From Metridium senile (lineage: Eukaryota > Cnidaria > Anthozoa > Actiniaria > Metridiidae): DNA of 64,000 nucleotides. Location of the stretch: NCBI GenBank assembly GCA_949775045.1, contig OX459102.1, forward strand, positions 12,246,370 through 12,310,369, given 5' to 3'. Below are positions 21,714 to 33,500 of this stretch, in pieces. Both the position numbers and the translations under genes were made by a program. The notes under the pieces are model-generated. The model was not told where the DNA came from. It saw only the letters and a program-made list of their open reading frames with translations, and did not search any database. Within the stretch, counting starts at the first letter, position 1; every line of letters starts with the position of its first letter.

Positions 21714-24102
21714 ATGATGATGATGATGATTATGCATGATGGTGGTTATGATGAAGATGGTGATGATGATAATGGTAGTCAGGTGATTATAAGGATAATA
21801 ATGAAGATGATGATAATAGCGATGATGGTGATGATGATGATGATGATGATATGATGATGATGATTATGCATGATGGTGGTTATGATGAAGATGGTGATGA
21901 TGATAATGGTAGTCAGGTGATTATAAGGATAATAATGAAGATGATGATAATAGCGATGATGGTGATGATGATGATGATGATGATGATATGATGATGATGA
22001 TTATGCATGATGGTGGTTATGATGAAGATGGTGATGATGATAATGGTAGTCAGGTGATTATAAGGATAATAATGAAGATGATGATAATAGCGATGATGGT
22101 GATGATGATGATGATGATGATATGATGATGATGATTATGCATGATGGTGGTTATGATGAAGATGGTGATGATGATAATGGTAGTCAGGTGATTATAAGGA
22201 TAATAATGAAGATGGTGATAATAGCGATGAAGGTGATGTTTATCGTGATGATATGGTGGTGATGATAATAATGATGGTGATTATGTTCGTGATGGTGGTG
22301 ATGGTAATAATGATGGTGATGATGTTGATCACGATGATTGACGGTGATTTTGATAAAGATGATATGATGGTGGTGATAATGATAAAAGTAAAAATAAAGA
22401 GCTGTTTTTTTACGTCGGAAGTCCCTTCAGCCGAAGCTAGTCTTCCAGAGAGCCGTGATGGTGATGATGATAATGGTGATGGTGATGATGATGATGATAA
22501 TAATGATGATGATGATGGTGGTGATGATGATAATAATGGTGATGATGATGGTGATGATGATGTTAATGATGGTGATGATAATGATGGTGATAATGATAAT
22601 GATGGTGATGATGATGATAATGATGGTGATGATGATTATAATAATGGTGAAGATGATGTTAATGATGGTGATGATGATGGTGATGATGATAATGATGGTG
22701 ATGATGATGATGATGGTGATGATGATGTTAATGATGATGATGATGATGATGATAATGATGATGATAATGATGATGATGGTGATGATGATGATGATGATTA
22801 TGATGATGTTAATGATGGTGATGATGATGATGATTGTGTTAGTGGTAATACTAAAGTAGATGTTTGAAAGAGCGTGGGCAATAACCCTTAAATTGCGATG
22901 TTTTTTATGTTCAGATGCGCGTTGCTGGCATTGCTACCAATACGTTACGAGGGTTCTATGGTACATCATACAGGGTTGGTTCTGTGGCTGATATTATCTG
23001 TACGTAATATGTTTTATCTCCTTGTGTACCTGTTTTTTTGTCTATTTGCTTATTATATTCTTTTCAGTCCATTATTTAACCTTCTACCTTTCAGTGTACT
23101 TTTATTGATCAATTTATTAGTTCGTTAATACTTTCATTTATTGTATCATAAAATTTATTAATTCACTTATTTATCCATCCATTCATTCATCCATTCGTAC
23201 ATTCATTCATCTATTCATCCATTTATCCATTCATTCGTTAATTAATTCATCCATCCATTCATCCATCCATCCATCCATCCATTCATTCATTCGTTCGTTC
23301 GTTCGTTCGTTCGTCCATTCATTCATTCATTCATTCATTCATTTATTCGTTAATTAATTCATCCATCCATCCATCTATTCATCCATTCATTCATCCATCA
23401 CTTCAATTCATTCATTCGTTGATTCATTCACCCATCCATTCATTCATTCATTCACTCATTGATTAATTTATCCTTCCATCCATCCATTTATTCATCCATA
23501 CATCCCTCCATCCATTCATTTATTCATTCATCAATTCATTCATTCCTTCCATCATTCCTTCATTCATTCATTCCTTCATTCCATCATTCCTTCATTCCTT
23601 CATTCCTTCATCCCTTCATCCCTTCATTCCTTCATTCCATCATTCCTTCATTCCTTCATTCCTTCATCCCTTCATCCCTTCATTCCTTCATTCCATCATT
23701 CCTTCATTCCTTCATTCCTTCATTCCTTCATTCCTTCATTCCATCATTCCATCATTCCTTCATTCCTTCATTCCTTCATTCCTTCATTCCTTCATTCCTT
23801 CATTCCTTCATTCCTTCATTCCTTCATTCCTTCATTCCTTCATTCCTTCATTCCTTCATTCCTTCATTCCTTCGTTCGTTCATTCCTTCGTTCGTTCATA
23901 CCTTCATTCCCTCGTCTCAGATTCAGCCACTGGTGGTACGATCGACTGGGCCGCAGCCACTCTCGGTGTCAAGTATTGCTATGGACTAGAGCTCCGTGAT
24001 ACAGGTCGATACGGATTTTTACTGCCTGCCACTCAGATCAAACCTACAGGGGAGGAGACCTTTGGTGCTATCAAAGCCATGGTTAGAGAGATGAGAATCT
24101 AA
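13991..24102 (+). CDS. A-type metallocarboxypeptidase (M14A), 10 exons
   Basis: Exons: 13,991-14,046; 16,891-16,966; 17,632-17,856; 18,241-18,342; 19,390-19,488; 19,678-19,788; 20,203-20,296; 20,990-21,195; 22,915-22,999; 23,921-24,102. The product is 411 residues, normal for a pancreatic-type procarboxypeptidase. A signal peptide ([16 protein letters not shown]) is followed by the activation peptide (to about 115) and the catalytic domain. Zinc ligands are H170 and E173 ('GIHAREW') and H299 ('DIHAYSQ'). Substrate-binding R230 and 'NRN' (246-248), Y352 and catalytic E375 ('LELRDTG') are all present. The residue matching CPA Ile255 is I359, and a Gly is kept in 'TPYG'. This points to cleavage of hydrophobic C-terminal residues rather than Lys/Arg. 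It is probably a secreted digestive zymogen. Its paralog lies tail-to-tail at 27,570-35,761. Introns 1, 8 and 9 hold large satellites. Confidence 0.93.
14500..15915. repeat. ~68-bp minisatellite, about 21 copies
   Basis: In intron 1 of the first carboxypeptidase, a unit of about 68 bp (variants near 64 bp) repeats about 21 times. It contains ACACTGTTGCTATTG, GTACTTTGTTATTG and GATGATGTTGCTG. Copies differ at a few positions (GTTAACACTG versus GTATACACTG; GCGG versus GTGG), which would help reconstruct how the array grew. Confidence 0.9.
15920..16790. repeat. ATG/GAT trinucleotide region with ~110-bp higher-order repeats
   Basis: GAT-rich DNA is interspersed with a recurring segment containing GCATTACTCATGTTGTAT and TAGGTCACTCATG, seen four or five times between about 16,270 and 16,790. 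All lies in intron 1 of the first carboxypeptidase. Confidence 0.85.
17140..17580. repeat. Dispersed repeat, also present at ~33,060-33,200
   Basis: The segment with TAGTAAGAGTGTAAATACC, CACTCACATCGTAAAATATA and GCGATTTTCATGGTCC (about 17,460-17,575) is matched at 33,062-33,200 in the second carboxypeptidase. There it lies in a different intron and opposite orientation relative to its gene, so it is a mobile repeat rather than ancestral intron sequence. It also contains ATTCCACAGGAATCCCGAG. Confidence 0.65.
17980..18215. mobile_element. MITE-like element in intron 3
   Basis: The left end is CCCTGTCCACACGTTTCCGG and the right end carries TATACGTGTGGAAAG. An internal hairpin has arms CTCCGTTTACG and CGTAAACGGAG. 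No coding capacity. Confidence 0.55.
18464..18568. mobile_element. Short foldback element
   Basis: Arms GTTGTGAAATACGTA and TACGTATTTCACAAC, continuing into TGCTGTCAATTA and TAATTGGCAGCAG. It lies in intron 4 of the first carboxypeptidase. Confidence 0.7.
20838..20938. mobile_element. Short MITE with CTGACTCGTCCCCAGT termini
   Basis: CTGACTCGTCCCCAGT at the left is matched by ACTGGGGACGAGTCAG at the right. The middle is (CG)n-rich. It lies in intron 7 of the first carboxypeptidase. Confidence 0.7.
21240..22860. repeat. GAT satellite with ~135-148-bp higher-order units
   Basis: It occupies intron 8 of the first carboxypeptidase. A composite unit (GGTAGTCAGGTGATTATAAG, a GATGAT run, then GATTATGCATGATGGTGG) repeats about seven times from 21,340 to 22,200. 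A simpler GATGGT/GATAAT run follows to 22,850. Long Asp/Met-rich open frames here are repeat artefacts. Confidence 0.95.
23150..23915. repeat. CATTC/CATC satellite in intron 9
   Basis: Tetra- and nonanucleotide runs (CATT, CATC, GTTC, then CATTCCTTC) fill most of the intron and stop about 10 bp before the exon-10 acceptor at 23,921. The Ser/Phe/His-rich open frame across it is an artefact. Confidence 0.95.
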
Positions 24103-24815
24103 TGCTATATGAAAATATTAAAATGATTAATATAACAGATCTGTCATTTTGTATGTTTTATTTATGTTATTGCTACTTCTTTATGTCTTTTTTTGTTCAA
24201 TCACACTAATATTGCGGGTGGTATTCCTGTGTCGAAATAGGAACCAGCTTTCTTTACATGATTATAGCAGATTAAACCTTTAAATACTGTACGAGGCCGT
24301 AGACCGAGTGCAGTATGAAGAAATTTCGAGTTCATGCATTGAACGGTCAGCAAGTGAAGGTATTTGCCGATAAAGAACGAACGAAAAGTCTCTAACTCTT
24401 TTAATATTAAAATTGAGTTCGCTGAGCGTGCGTTATCCACGAATAATAGCACTGCACGTGATCGAATTGAGCCGTTTGGGAACTCAGATTTTGTACAGTG
24501 CAAGAAAATTTAATATTTACTAGTCATTTCAAATTGAAAGTTCAGTGCTGCGAGTTGAATCGTTTTTCTTTCACATTTTGCAATGGGAGAATCAAGATGT
24601 TAATTAATATGGTATTGGAAGGGGAAATTATTTTGATTTGTTTCCATGGAAACTTGATATAACTGACGTAACTATTTTATCTATCTCTTTTATTTTGTTC
24701 ATCACTATTTCATTTTATTGTGATTTTATTTAACCCATGATAAATGGAGAATCAGTAACAAATTTTTCACAATTTGTTTTCTTTTGTTATTGATTAACTA
24801 CTTCAAAGTAGCTTT
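24103..24815. other. 3' flank of the first carboxypeptidase
   Basis: An ATTAAA at 24,117-24,122, about 15 bp after the stop, is the nearest candidate poly(A) signal. No gene seen. Confidence 0.5.
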
Positions 24816-24819
24816 ACTG

Positions 24820-24994
24820 ATAGCCTCCTCCGCAGGCAACTCTTTTCCGATCGATTATTTCCGTTTTGGGCTTCCTGTGTTAAATATATGGTAGGACGCG
24901 AGGAGACTGGAAGCTTATAAGAGGATTAGGAAGGAGCGAAAAATTGAAAAATCCGATAACTTGGGAAGGGATGCCTGCGGAGGAGGCTACTTTA
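24820..24994. mobile_element. MITE with TAGCCTCCTCCGCAGGCA termini
   Basis: The left end (TAGCCTCCTCCGCAGGCA, about 24,821) and right end (TGCCTGCGGAGGAGGCTA, to about 24,993) are exact inverted repeats about 175 bp apart. It contains one copy of the recurrent GGGCTTCCTGTG motif. Confidence 0.8.
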
Positions 24995-26280
24995 CTAAAT
25001 AGGTATATAGATTCCATATATATTATCACAGTGTCATTATCTTGTTATCATGTGAAAAGTCAATTGATTGCGAAGGCTATCTTCCTTGTTTGTTTGTGGT
25101 TCGTGCTTAGAATTGTTTGAAAGCCTAATTTTCTGCTTGATGTTGACAGAGATAAAGGGCGAAAAGCCAAATCTCTGAACTATATTTATAAAACCAGAAC
25201 GCACGAGGCTTTTAAACAGAACGTTATTAACTTGAATTTGTTAGTTTCGCTCCCTCACTGCACTTTAGTGTTTGATGTTAAATCTTCGGTATTTGTGAAT
25301 GGAAAGCTGGATAGACTTTATCGATACTATACATAGCTTTTGTTCAGATATTGAAAGAAGAATAACATCGTCCGACTCGAACGTACTTCAATATTTTTTA
25401 TTTCGTTTGCAGACATGTAAAACTGCATGCGAAAGGATACTTCTTCTAAAGACAGTGAAAAACGTGCTCTAGTGCATGTTCAGACATTGTACAAAAGATC
25501 ACTGTGTGATGCTGTTCAAGTTTTAGTTGATTCAGTCGAGAAGACTCAGTAAATAGCCAAACTTACAGTACTACAACCATTTCTGAAATTCTCGTCAATC
25601 GAACGAACTCCGTTGTAAGACCACGATTTGTGAATTGAACTTGATGTAAATTGAGTATCTCCGTATATGGACAAGGATATCATACATATATAAGCTGAAC
25701 ATTGACCGTGAGTCGATATTGTCTCGACCCAGGGCGCAGAAATCATCTCCCAACAACTCGATAATTTATTCACAAAATCGAGTTAATACACGGCTATAAA
25801 ATGCCCGGGATCTACGCCGCCATAAGCAACACAGGAAGCCCGTCCAGATTAGTGTCGCTACTCGCTTCGCTCGCAGCAATTATAGAGCACGCTGCCAAGT
25901 TTTCTATTTTTTATTAAATTTTCATTTGTTAAAATCAAACAAATCGACGTTCCGTACTCTGTTTAGTGATAGAGAACGCGCTATTTTTATCAAATATTTT
26001 ATAATACTTAATTAAAGAAGGAATGCATATTGTTTTCAAAGAGAAAAAGCCGAAAAACAACAAACATTAATAACTAAAGATGTATGGAATCGACGGTAAC
26101 AAAATATGGCTACGTGCTATTGTTCTTGACTGGCCTGGCTAGCATTTTTTTTTACATGCATGAGAAGTTAGTCAGTGAAGAAGAACAGTTATCCATTAAG
26201 TCACATAAAGCCCTGACAGAAAACATGGTTTACCATGAGTCCAAGTAGCTCAATTACAGGGCAAGTCCTATCGCACCATT
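24995..26280. other. Spacer without recognised gene
   Basis: AT-rich. It has an ACACAGGAAGCCC motif at about 25,832, a copy of the recurrent GGGNTTCCTGTG family in reverse. The open frames here carry no domain. Confidence 0.5.
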
Positions 26281-26311
26281 ATAGGTTGAAATCCCCCCCC
26301 CCCCCCCCCCC

Positions 26312-26409
26312 CCCTCTCCATACCCTGCGAGCAGAGGTTCCTTTCTCTTACCTAGAACGACGAGTCTAGGTGAGAGAAAGGAACCTCTGCTCGCAGGGTA
26401 CCCTCTCCA
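26312..26409. mobile_element. 80-bp hairpin element flanked by a 9-bp direct repeat
   Basis: Arms of 36 bp (26,321-26,356 and 26,365-26,400; left arm starts TACCCTGCGAGCAGAGG) pair with a single mismatch around an 8-base loop. CCCTCTCCA occurs immediately on both sides (26,312-26,320 and 26,401-26,409), as expected for a 9-bp target-site duplication. It follows a run of about 24 C. A 9-bp duplication is typical of Mutator-like transposons, but the family is inferred. Confidence 0.8.
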
Positions 26410-26599
26410 GGGCCTATCGGGTTATTATTTTAAGGAACATCTCGATAATCAGAAAAATGGAAAAACATTGGTTGAATAATATAGATGAAATAGTCATTTA
26501 TTGTGTATATAACCACCTTTATTAAACAAATACCTAAATATTACAGTATAATTCTCTTTCTAGATAAGGGGGTTTTTTTTCTTCCGGTTTTTTGGGAAA

Positions 26600-26690
26600 A
26601 AGCGGATTTTGGGCTTCCTGTGTTGAACGGGCGAGCAAAAAGGAAGCGAAATTCGCGCGATCATAAAATTAACACTGGAAGCCCAAGATC
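26600..26690. repeat. Small inverted repeat ending in GGGCTTCCTGTGTT
   Basis: GGGCTTCCTGTGTTGAAC at the left is mirrored by TTAACACTGGAAGCCC at the right, about 78 bp apart. It may be a very short MITE. Confidence 0.55.
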
Positions 26691-27067
26691 CTAAATTCTC
26701 CAAAAAGCCAAAAGAACGCCTGCTCTGCATGCTATATCTTGATAGTATACAGTATTTATTCTCTATCTATTGCAACATAGTTACAGTATTATTCTCTATC
26801 GGTCATATATTGCAACATAGTTACAGTATTATATACATTTCCTTTATTTTATTTTATTTTATTTTATTTTATTTTATTTTTTTGTCATATTCAGGTATAT
26901 TGATTAGGTAATATGATGAGCAGCGCGGTCTTTCGTCTTTCGGGAAATTCAGCACGTTTTCGCGGCATAAACAGGGTCCTGCACTGTCATAAACAGGATA
27001 TAAGAATTCTTTTTTTTTTTTTCTGTCATAAACAGGGTAACCGTTTAATTAGGATCCCAGCGGAACA

Positions 27068-27320
27068 GGGCCTTCCCAAATCCTAGGGGAGCCTTTAGCC
27101 GCTGTGGTCCAGGCTCGAGTCTCGGCTCGTGGATGCATTATATGCGAGTAGAGTTTGTTTGATGTGCTGTTCTCTCTCATTCCACAAGGGTATTTCTCCG
27201 GGTTATCCGGTTTTCCTCTCTCCGAAAAATTCAGCGTATGATCAGAGTTGTATGCTAAGAATATTTAATGTAGAGGTAGTGAGTGTGAGTCAATTAGTAA
27301 GACACTTGTTGAGATAAGAT
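27068..27320 (+). mobile_element. tRNA-derived SINE copy
   Basis: A degenerate tRNA-like head (GTCCAGGCTCGAGTCTCGG) is followed by the family tail: GAGTAGAGTTTGTTTGATG, GGGTTATCCGG, and GTAGAGGTAGTGAGTGTGAG then TCAATTAGTAAGACACTTG. Confidence 0.75.
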
Positions 27321-27349
27321 TGACACATAATGAATCATTTCACCGTTCT

Positions 27350-27478
27350 CGTCAATCAACCTCAGCCAGATAGCGTATAATGTATTCTTTAGAATTTGAC
27401 TACAGCCCGTGCGGGAATTTTTAACATTACAATTCAAAAGAATATATTACACGCTATCGAGGCTGAGGTTGATCGAGG
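27350..27478. mobile_element. Foldback element of ~125 bp
   Basis: Arms contain TCAACCTCAGCC, GATAGCGT and TATTCTTT, mirrored by AAAGAATATATTACACGCTATC and GGCTGAGGTTGA. Confidence 0.75.
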
Positions 27479-27530
27479 TCTAGTGCATGGATTCAGATTA
27501 AAATGATTAGATCCTTTCTATAGAGTACGC

Positions 27531-27536
27531 TTTATT
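27531..27536 (-). terminator. Poly(A) signal of the second carboxypeptidase
   Basis: AATAAA on the minus strand lies about 34 bases past the stop codon (27,570). Confidence 0.6.
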
Positions 27537-27569
27537 AACGTTGTGGTATGTGTTACAATAAGTTAATTA

Positions 27570-30500
27570 TTAAACTCTCATTTCTGCGACCATAGTCTTG
27601 ATAGAAGCAAATGTTTCAACTCCTGTCGGTAGAATTTGATTGGCTGGTAGCATGAATCCATAACGACCGGTGTCACGCAACTCGAGTCCGTATGAGTATG
27701 TCACGCCCAGTGCAGCTGTCACCCAGTCCATTGTTCCCCCGGTTGTAGCATCTTAAAATAGAAAGGTAAACATGTAAATGGGTGCTTTAAGTCGTGATAC
27801 GGGGAGTGGTTGCTAAGCCAGTGGTATCCGACACACTCGCACTCACCTCCATACCATTCAGTGTTTACAACATACAGCACTCATCAATTGCACAAAATCG
27901 AATAGCAATTTACATGAATAATATGGAATCGATATAGTGTACTCTCCTAAGCAAAAATACACCATGTTTTAATTTAAAAGTTTAATAAAAGAGATTTGTA
28001 TTTTCCAGGAGGGGATCCGAGGGTGAAATTATCAGGTATGCAAATCATAGGCACCCGGCGACACTTTAAATAATTAAACCACTTTTTTAACGTCTCAATC
28101 TCCCCTCCAGGCACAAGTGCCCTACTAATTGGCGAAACTCACACTCACTAACTCTACGTTAAATATTTTGGCATACAAGCTCACATGTTCAGGCCCTCTA
28201 TCCCGGTGGTCTATTCAAGACGGAAAGGAATTAAAGGTGTACATCTAAAAAAACGTTCATATTTTCTGGTGGAGAACATTGAATTTAGTATGGAGATGTT
28301 CAAAGTGTTCATGCACTTACATATAATATCTGCTGATGTGCCTGCTCTGTATCGGGTTCTGTATCCTGCATTGTACAAGGCTGCAACAGCCTTATTTGCA
28401 ACGCGCATCTGAAATAATGTACAGAAAATTGAGAAACCGCACTGCTTGACAATAGCTGTTTTAAGGATCGCATAGAAATGAGAAGCAAATTGTATTGGGC
28501 CGATAGCCTCATACACTTGTATGATTCTTAAAACAAAAGGATGTCTCATTTGTATGCAACCATAATAACAGCTATTATCATGATCATCATCGTCATCTTC
28601 ATGTATCATCGGCAGCATCATCATGTGTCATCATCACCATCAGTAACATCATCATCATTTGTAAACTGATCATTATCAGTAACTTCATCGTCATCATCAT
28701 CATCAGTAACATTATCATAATTCGTAGCATGAGCATCATCAGTAACATCATCATCATCATCATCATCATGTGTCAACGTCACTATCATCATGTGTCTTCA
28801 TCACCATCAGTAACATCATCATCATTTGTAAACTGATCATTATCAGTAACTTCATCGTCATCATCATCATCAGTAACATCATCATCATTCGTAGCATGAG
28901 CATCATCAGTAACATCATCATCATCATCATCATCATGTGTCAACGTCACTATCATCATGTGTCTTCATCACCATCAGTAACATCATCATCATTTGTAAAC
29001 TGATCATTATCAGTAACTTCATCGTCATCATCATCATCAGTAACATCATCATCATTCGTAGCATGAGCATCATCAGTAACTTCATCATCATCACTATCAT
29101 CATCATCATCATGTGTCAACGTCACTATCATCATGTGTCTTCATCACCATCAGTAACATCACCATCAGTAACATCATCACCATCAGTAACATCATCATCA
29201 TCAGTAACATCATCATCAGTAACTTCATCGTCATCAACGTCATCATCATCATCATCATGTGATCATTATCACCACCATCAATATCATTACCATCATCATC
29301 ACAAACTTGAAGCATTTTCTATTGTCTAAATAGCGTTTTTCTCGTGTACATCAGGTATAGATCATAGAGCGTAGATCATAAAAACGTAGACTAAATTGGT
29401 GGATGTGATTTTGATATAACACTACACTTAAAATACCACTTCAGCAGTCTTGGTCTCCATGTTGAATTCACCAGCATGGTACTTAAGGACATGTCTCATG
29501 TATATAGTATTCATTTAAATCTCATTCTCTACTTCGGTCTCCGCTTTTATCTATATATTTTATCTATAATCTATGATCTGTGATCTATGATCTACATTTC
29601 GAACACGACAACATTTGTTCAATTGGGTGTATAACATTGGGAACATAATTACGTGAAATGTTTTCCCATTCTTACCATTTCATTGTAGGTTGGTGGATAA
29701 GCCCCTTTGGCATGCCCCCATGGTGTCATCCACAACTGACTGTACGCATGGATATCCATATACCCCACTAGACTCGATCTGATGCTGTAAAGGTACCTGG
29801 CAACATTACGTGATTCAATTTCCGAGAATGGGAAGGGTCCATGGTAAGTATCGCTACACGGGTTGGAGCTTGTACCAACACCTACATAGTAATATCAAGT
29901 AAATGATAAGATGATCTGAATAGTGATATTAGGAGTTTGTACGTTTGTATATCGTTATTAAGCGTGAAACGTTCAAACCACCACTGCAATTCAGGTTTAC
30001 CAGTACATAAACGGCATTACTATGCCCATCATAATTTTATGTATTATATTGCTTTTTATACTGTTGTAAAGCTACGATTTACACATCTAATGTAAAATTG
30101 ATGTATTTGCATAATTTAATTTAGTTTTACCTGACGATTGTTTCAGGATGAAACCGAAACGTTATAGCTTATTAATTCCTGTAATTCTCATTATAAAATC
30201 AATATCCCAATCATTATTGATTAATGTAAAAGCACTATACAAATAAAGTTATTATTATTTTTACATCATTCCATCGTTGCAAGTAATAGTAATCTCTTTC
30301 TTACGTACCGCCCCATTTAACATTCCAGTTTCTGTTGGGGTCGGCACCACGGCAACTTCCATGACGAGATCTTGTCTTACGCCACATGCGGTTCTATAAA
30401 TACAACGTAGAAAATAGCGTCAGTTTCGGGGATGGAAGTGGAATCAACGTTGGTCCATGATCGATTATCGTCCATGGTTCTTTTTGTTCACCATCATTCA

Positions 30501-33500
30501 GCCTTCGATTTGAATCAAAGATTCTTGATTCCTCAACTTTTCAGCCTTGGATTCATGATTCCTTAATAATTTAAAGAAATTATTCAATCACTCCTCCTGT
30601 GGAAACCACGCGGCCCCGTCCATTCAAGGAAAAATGACATTTCCAGACGTTATAGCAAGGGACTCGTGAATTGTCAGGGCGGACATTGCCGCTGGCGCAA
30701 TGTTGGACCGGAGGGTGTGGGGCGAAGTACTAGTGGTTCTGAGCATATCTCGACCAGAAGGGCCGAAAAGATGATGATGATGAGATGATGATAAAAGACA
30801 TGATTCATGATTCCTTAATGATTCCTTAATGATCATGAATCCGCTTTCACCCCCAAGTTTATTGGACAAAGTAAATGCTTTTACCCTATGTATCTATTTA
30901 TCCTATTTTATTTACTCAAAATGTAAACACCAATTTGTAAATTACGGTAAACGGTAGAGTGTTCAATACATTGATATGTAGAGCGTTATAGATTGTAGGT
31001 AGATTAATGACAAGACATCACTTTTGCTGTTATATATATATATATATTCCGTGAATTCCTAATAAATCGACTTTAAACACTGCATGTAGTCCAAAATTCC
31101 TAATGTTTATACAATGGCAAATTTACCGCTGTGAAATTTTGCCACGCATGCGCAGCCGTTTGACCGCTGTGTTGCTTTTTATCTATAAGACACGCGAAAC
31201 CATCAGAAACCTTACCCCATTCCATGTGAAGTAGTAGCCATCAACATTCAGTACAGGCATGATAACAACATCGACTTTGTTGAGCATTGCTGTAATGCTA
31301 GCATCAGAATTATACTTCGTAGCTATCTAAAAATAAATAGAATGATAATGATAATAATGATGATAATGATAATGGTAATGGTAATAATAATGATGAGAAT
31401 GAGAATGAGAATGGTAATAATAATGATGAGAATGAGAATGGTAATAATAATGATGATAATGGTAATAATATAATGATGATAATGAGAATGGTAATAATAA
31501 TGATGAGAATATGAGAATGAGAATGGTAATAATAATGATGATAATAATAATGGTAATAATAATGATGAGATTGAGAACGAGAATGGTAATAATAATGATG
31601 ATAATAATGATAATGGTAATAATAATGATGATAATGGTAATGGTAATTATAATAATGATAATAATAATGATGATAATGATAATAATAAACCCCTGGGAGG
31701 GGCTCAATATTGTCACTGAGTAGAATACCTGGTTCATCATGTACATGCATGTTGCTGGTGTGATCCATTCACGAGCATGGATACCACAGTTCATGAACAA
31801 AGTCTTCTTGCCTGATCCTGAACTCAACTACAAGAAAAACATACAAACAATAAAATATCAAAATTCCAAAAAATACCGCAAAAACATAAATGTTTAAAAA
31901 ATTTTTGACATATGCTACAGGACATTCGAAGATATCATAGAATAACGTGTTTCCGTTTCTTACTCTCGTCAAGAACATAGAGGTTATTGTTGAGATATTC
32001 CATGTTGTTTGTAGTCCACGAAACTGTTTTCAAGGTCTCATGTTAAGTTACACGAATGACATATGGCTTATCGCCTTTGGCCGATGAAGACGGTTTTTTT
32101 AAAGATTTGTATATATACACTCTGGCGAGGAAGACAAAGGGGAAAGGCCATATCTTAAGACATCCCTCCTCCCCCTATTCTGATTTTAAGACGGGTCTGG
32201 GTGATTGTGCGGGACCCAGGCCGGCCCGTCTGAAAACCAGGCTACCTAGCTCCCCCTTGCAAAGTGAATAATATACTTTAAGACCCCTTCGATCTGTTTA
32301 CATTCATTGTACTCATGGCCGTAGCACCCTCAAAGTGATTGGGGGGCTCACCCATTTATTTCTGAAAATAGCGCTGAAAATAACTACCATGCAATACACT
32401 CAAATCATGGTTTTGGGGGCCCCTCCCCGTGCTACGGCCCTGGTACTAAAGTAGCCCTAACCCTCTCCTCCCCCTCAACCCCCCCCCCCCCCTCCCGGCC
32501 ACCCCTCTTTTTTTCTCTGCCCCCCCCCCCCCCCCCCCTTCTGATAATTATAACAATTACAAAGTCACTTATTTATGACGTTTACCTTGACGGCATACAT
32601 TGGTCTTCCTTCATAGGAGTTACCAACGCTGAACTTCTTGGCGATATTAGAATGGGACTGCACTATTCTATTGACTTCCCCGTTTATCTGAAACAATATA
32701 ATCAAATTGATTGACTGATTTCCTTATGATTGTAAGCAGTGTGTCTGAAAGGCACATTGCAAAAAAGGATCATTTGAGCCAAGTGCAAATTAACCTAGGT
32801 CCATAGTTTTTTTAAAAGCAGCGAATTATTTTTTAGTTCAAGTCAAAGCTAGACCTATAATATAATAATATAATAATAATAATAATATATATACTTATTT
32901 ATATAGCGCTATTACAAAGCCTCCCCTCCCCTTCACCCTGGAATTAGTGTATACATCATGCAGTAGGAATCGATTGTCTAATGCACCAATTCATTACTAC
33001 CGGCATGCTTTGCTGCGTTGTTATTTTGATTTGAGTGTTATAATTCAGTCGCAGTAAGTCGTATTACGTGAAAACAAATAGAACAAAATGCTAAACGGTT
33101 TATAGTAAGAGCGTAAATACCAACTCACACCGTAAAATATATCAAATGTCTGAATGTGCGATTTTCATGGTCCCGGCCAAATTCAGTCTTTCGCGCGGCT
33201 TAACATTACACTTACCGCGTCGAGTTTGTTGTACTGCGAATAATCAAAACCGCCAGCTCGCATATTCGATGACGCTGGGTTTTGACTTGCACTTAACGAG
33301 TCGACATCAGGAATAAGAAGGATAAAGACGATTCCCTCAGAATGGAGTAGCTTAGCCACTTTACTGTACTCATCGTCCTGCACTCTGATGTCTACAGGGT
33401 TACCAACTTTGGATGGGTGTGTCCAGAAATCAAGATTGAGTTGCTGAAAGAAGGGGAAAAGAAGGATGAAACAGAGAGAATATAATAGGATGGATAAAAG

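Noticed and set aside
22253..22867. Asp-rich and Met-rich open frames
   Set aside because: Pure GAT-repeat translation within a carboxypeptidase intron.
23459..23989. Ser/Phe/His-rich 176-codon frame
   Set aside because: CATTCCTTC repeat running into the true last exon in another frame.
24201..24503. 100-codon minus-strand frame
   Set aside because: No domain, no splice partners, and composition like the surrounding spacer.
31327..31827. 166-codon minus-strand frame containing the HAREW motif
   Set aside because: Only the first 33 codons are real (exon 5 of the second carboxypeptidase); the rest is repeat-derived intron read-through.
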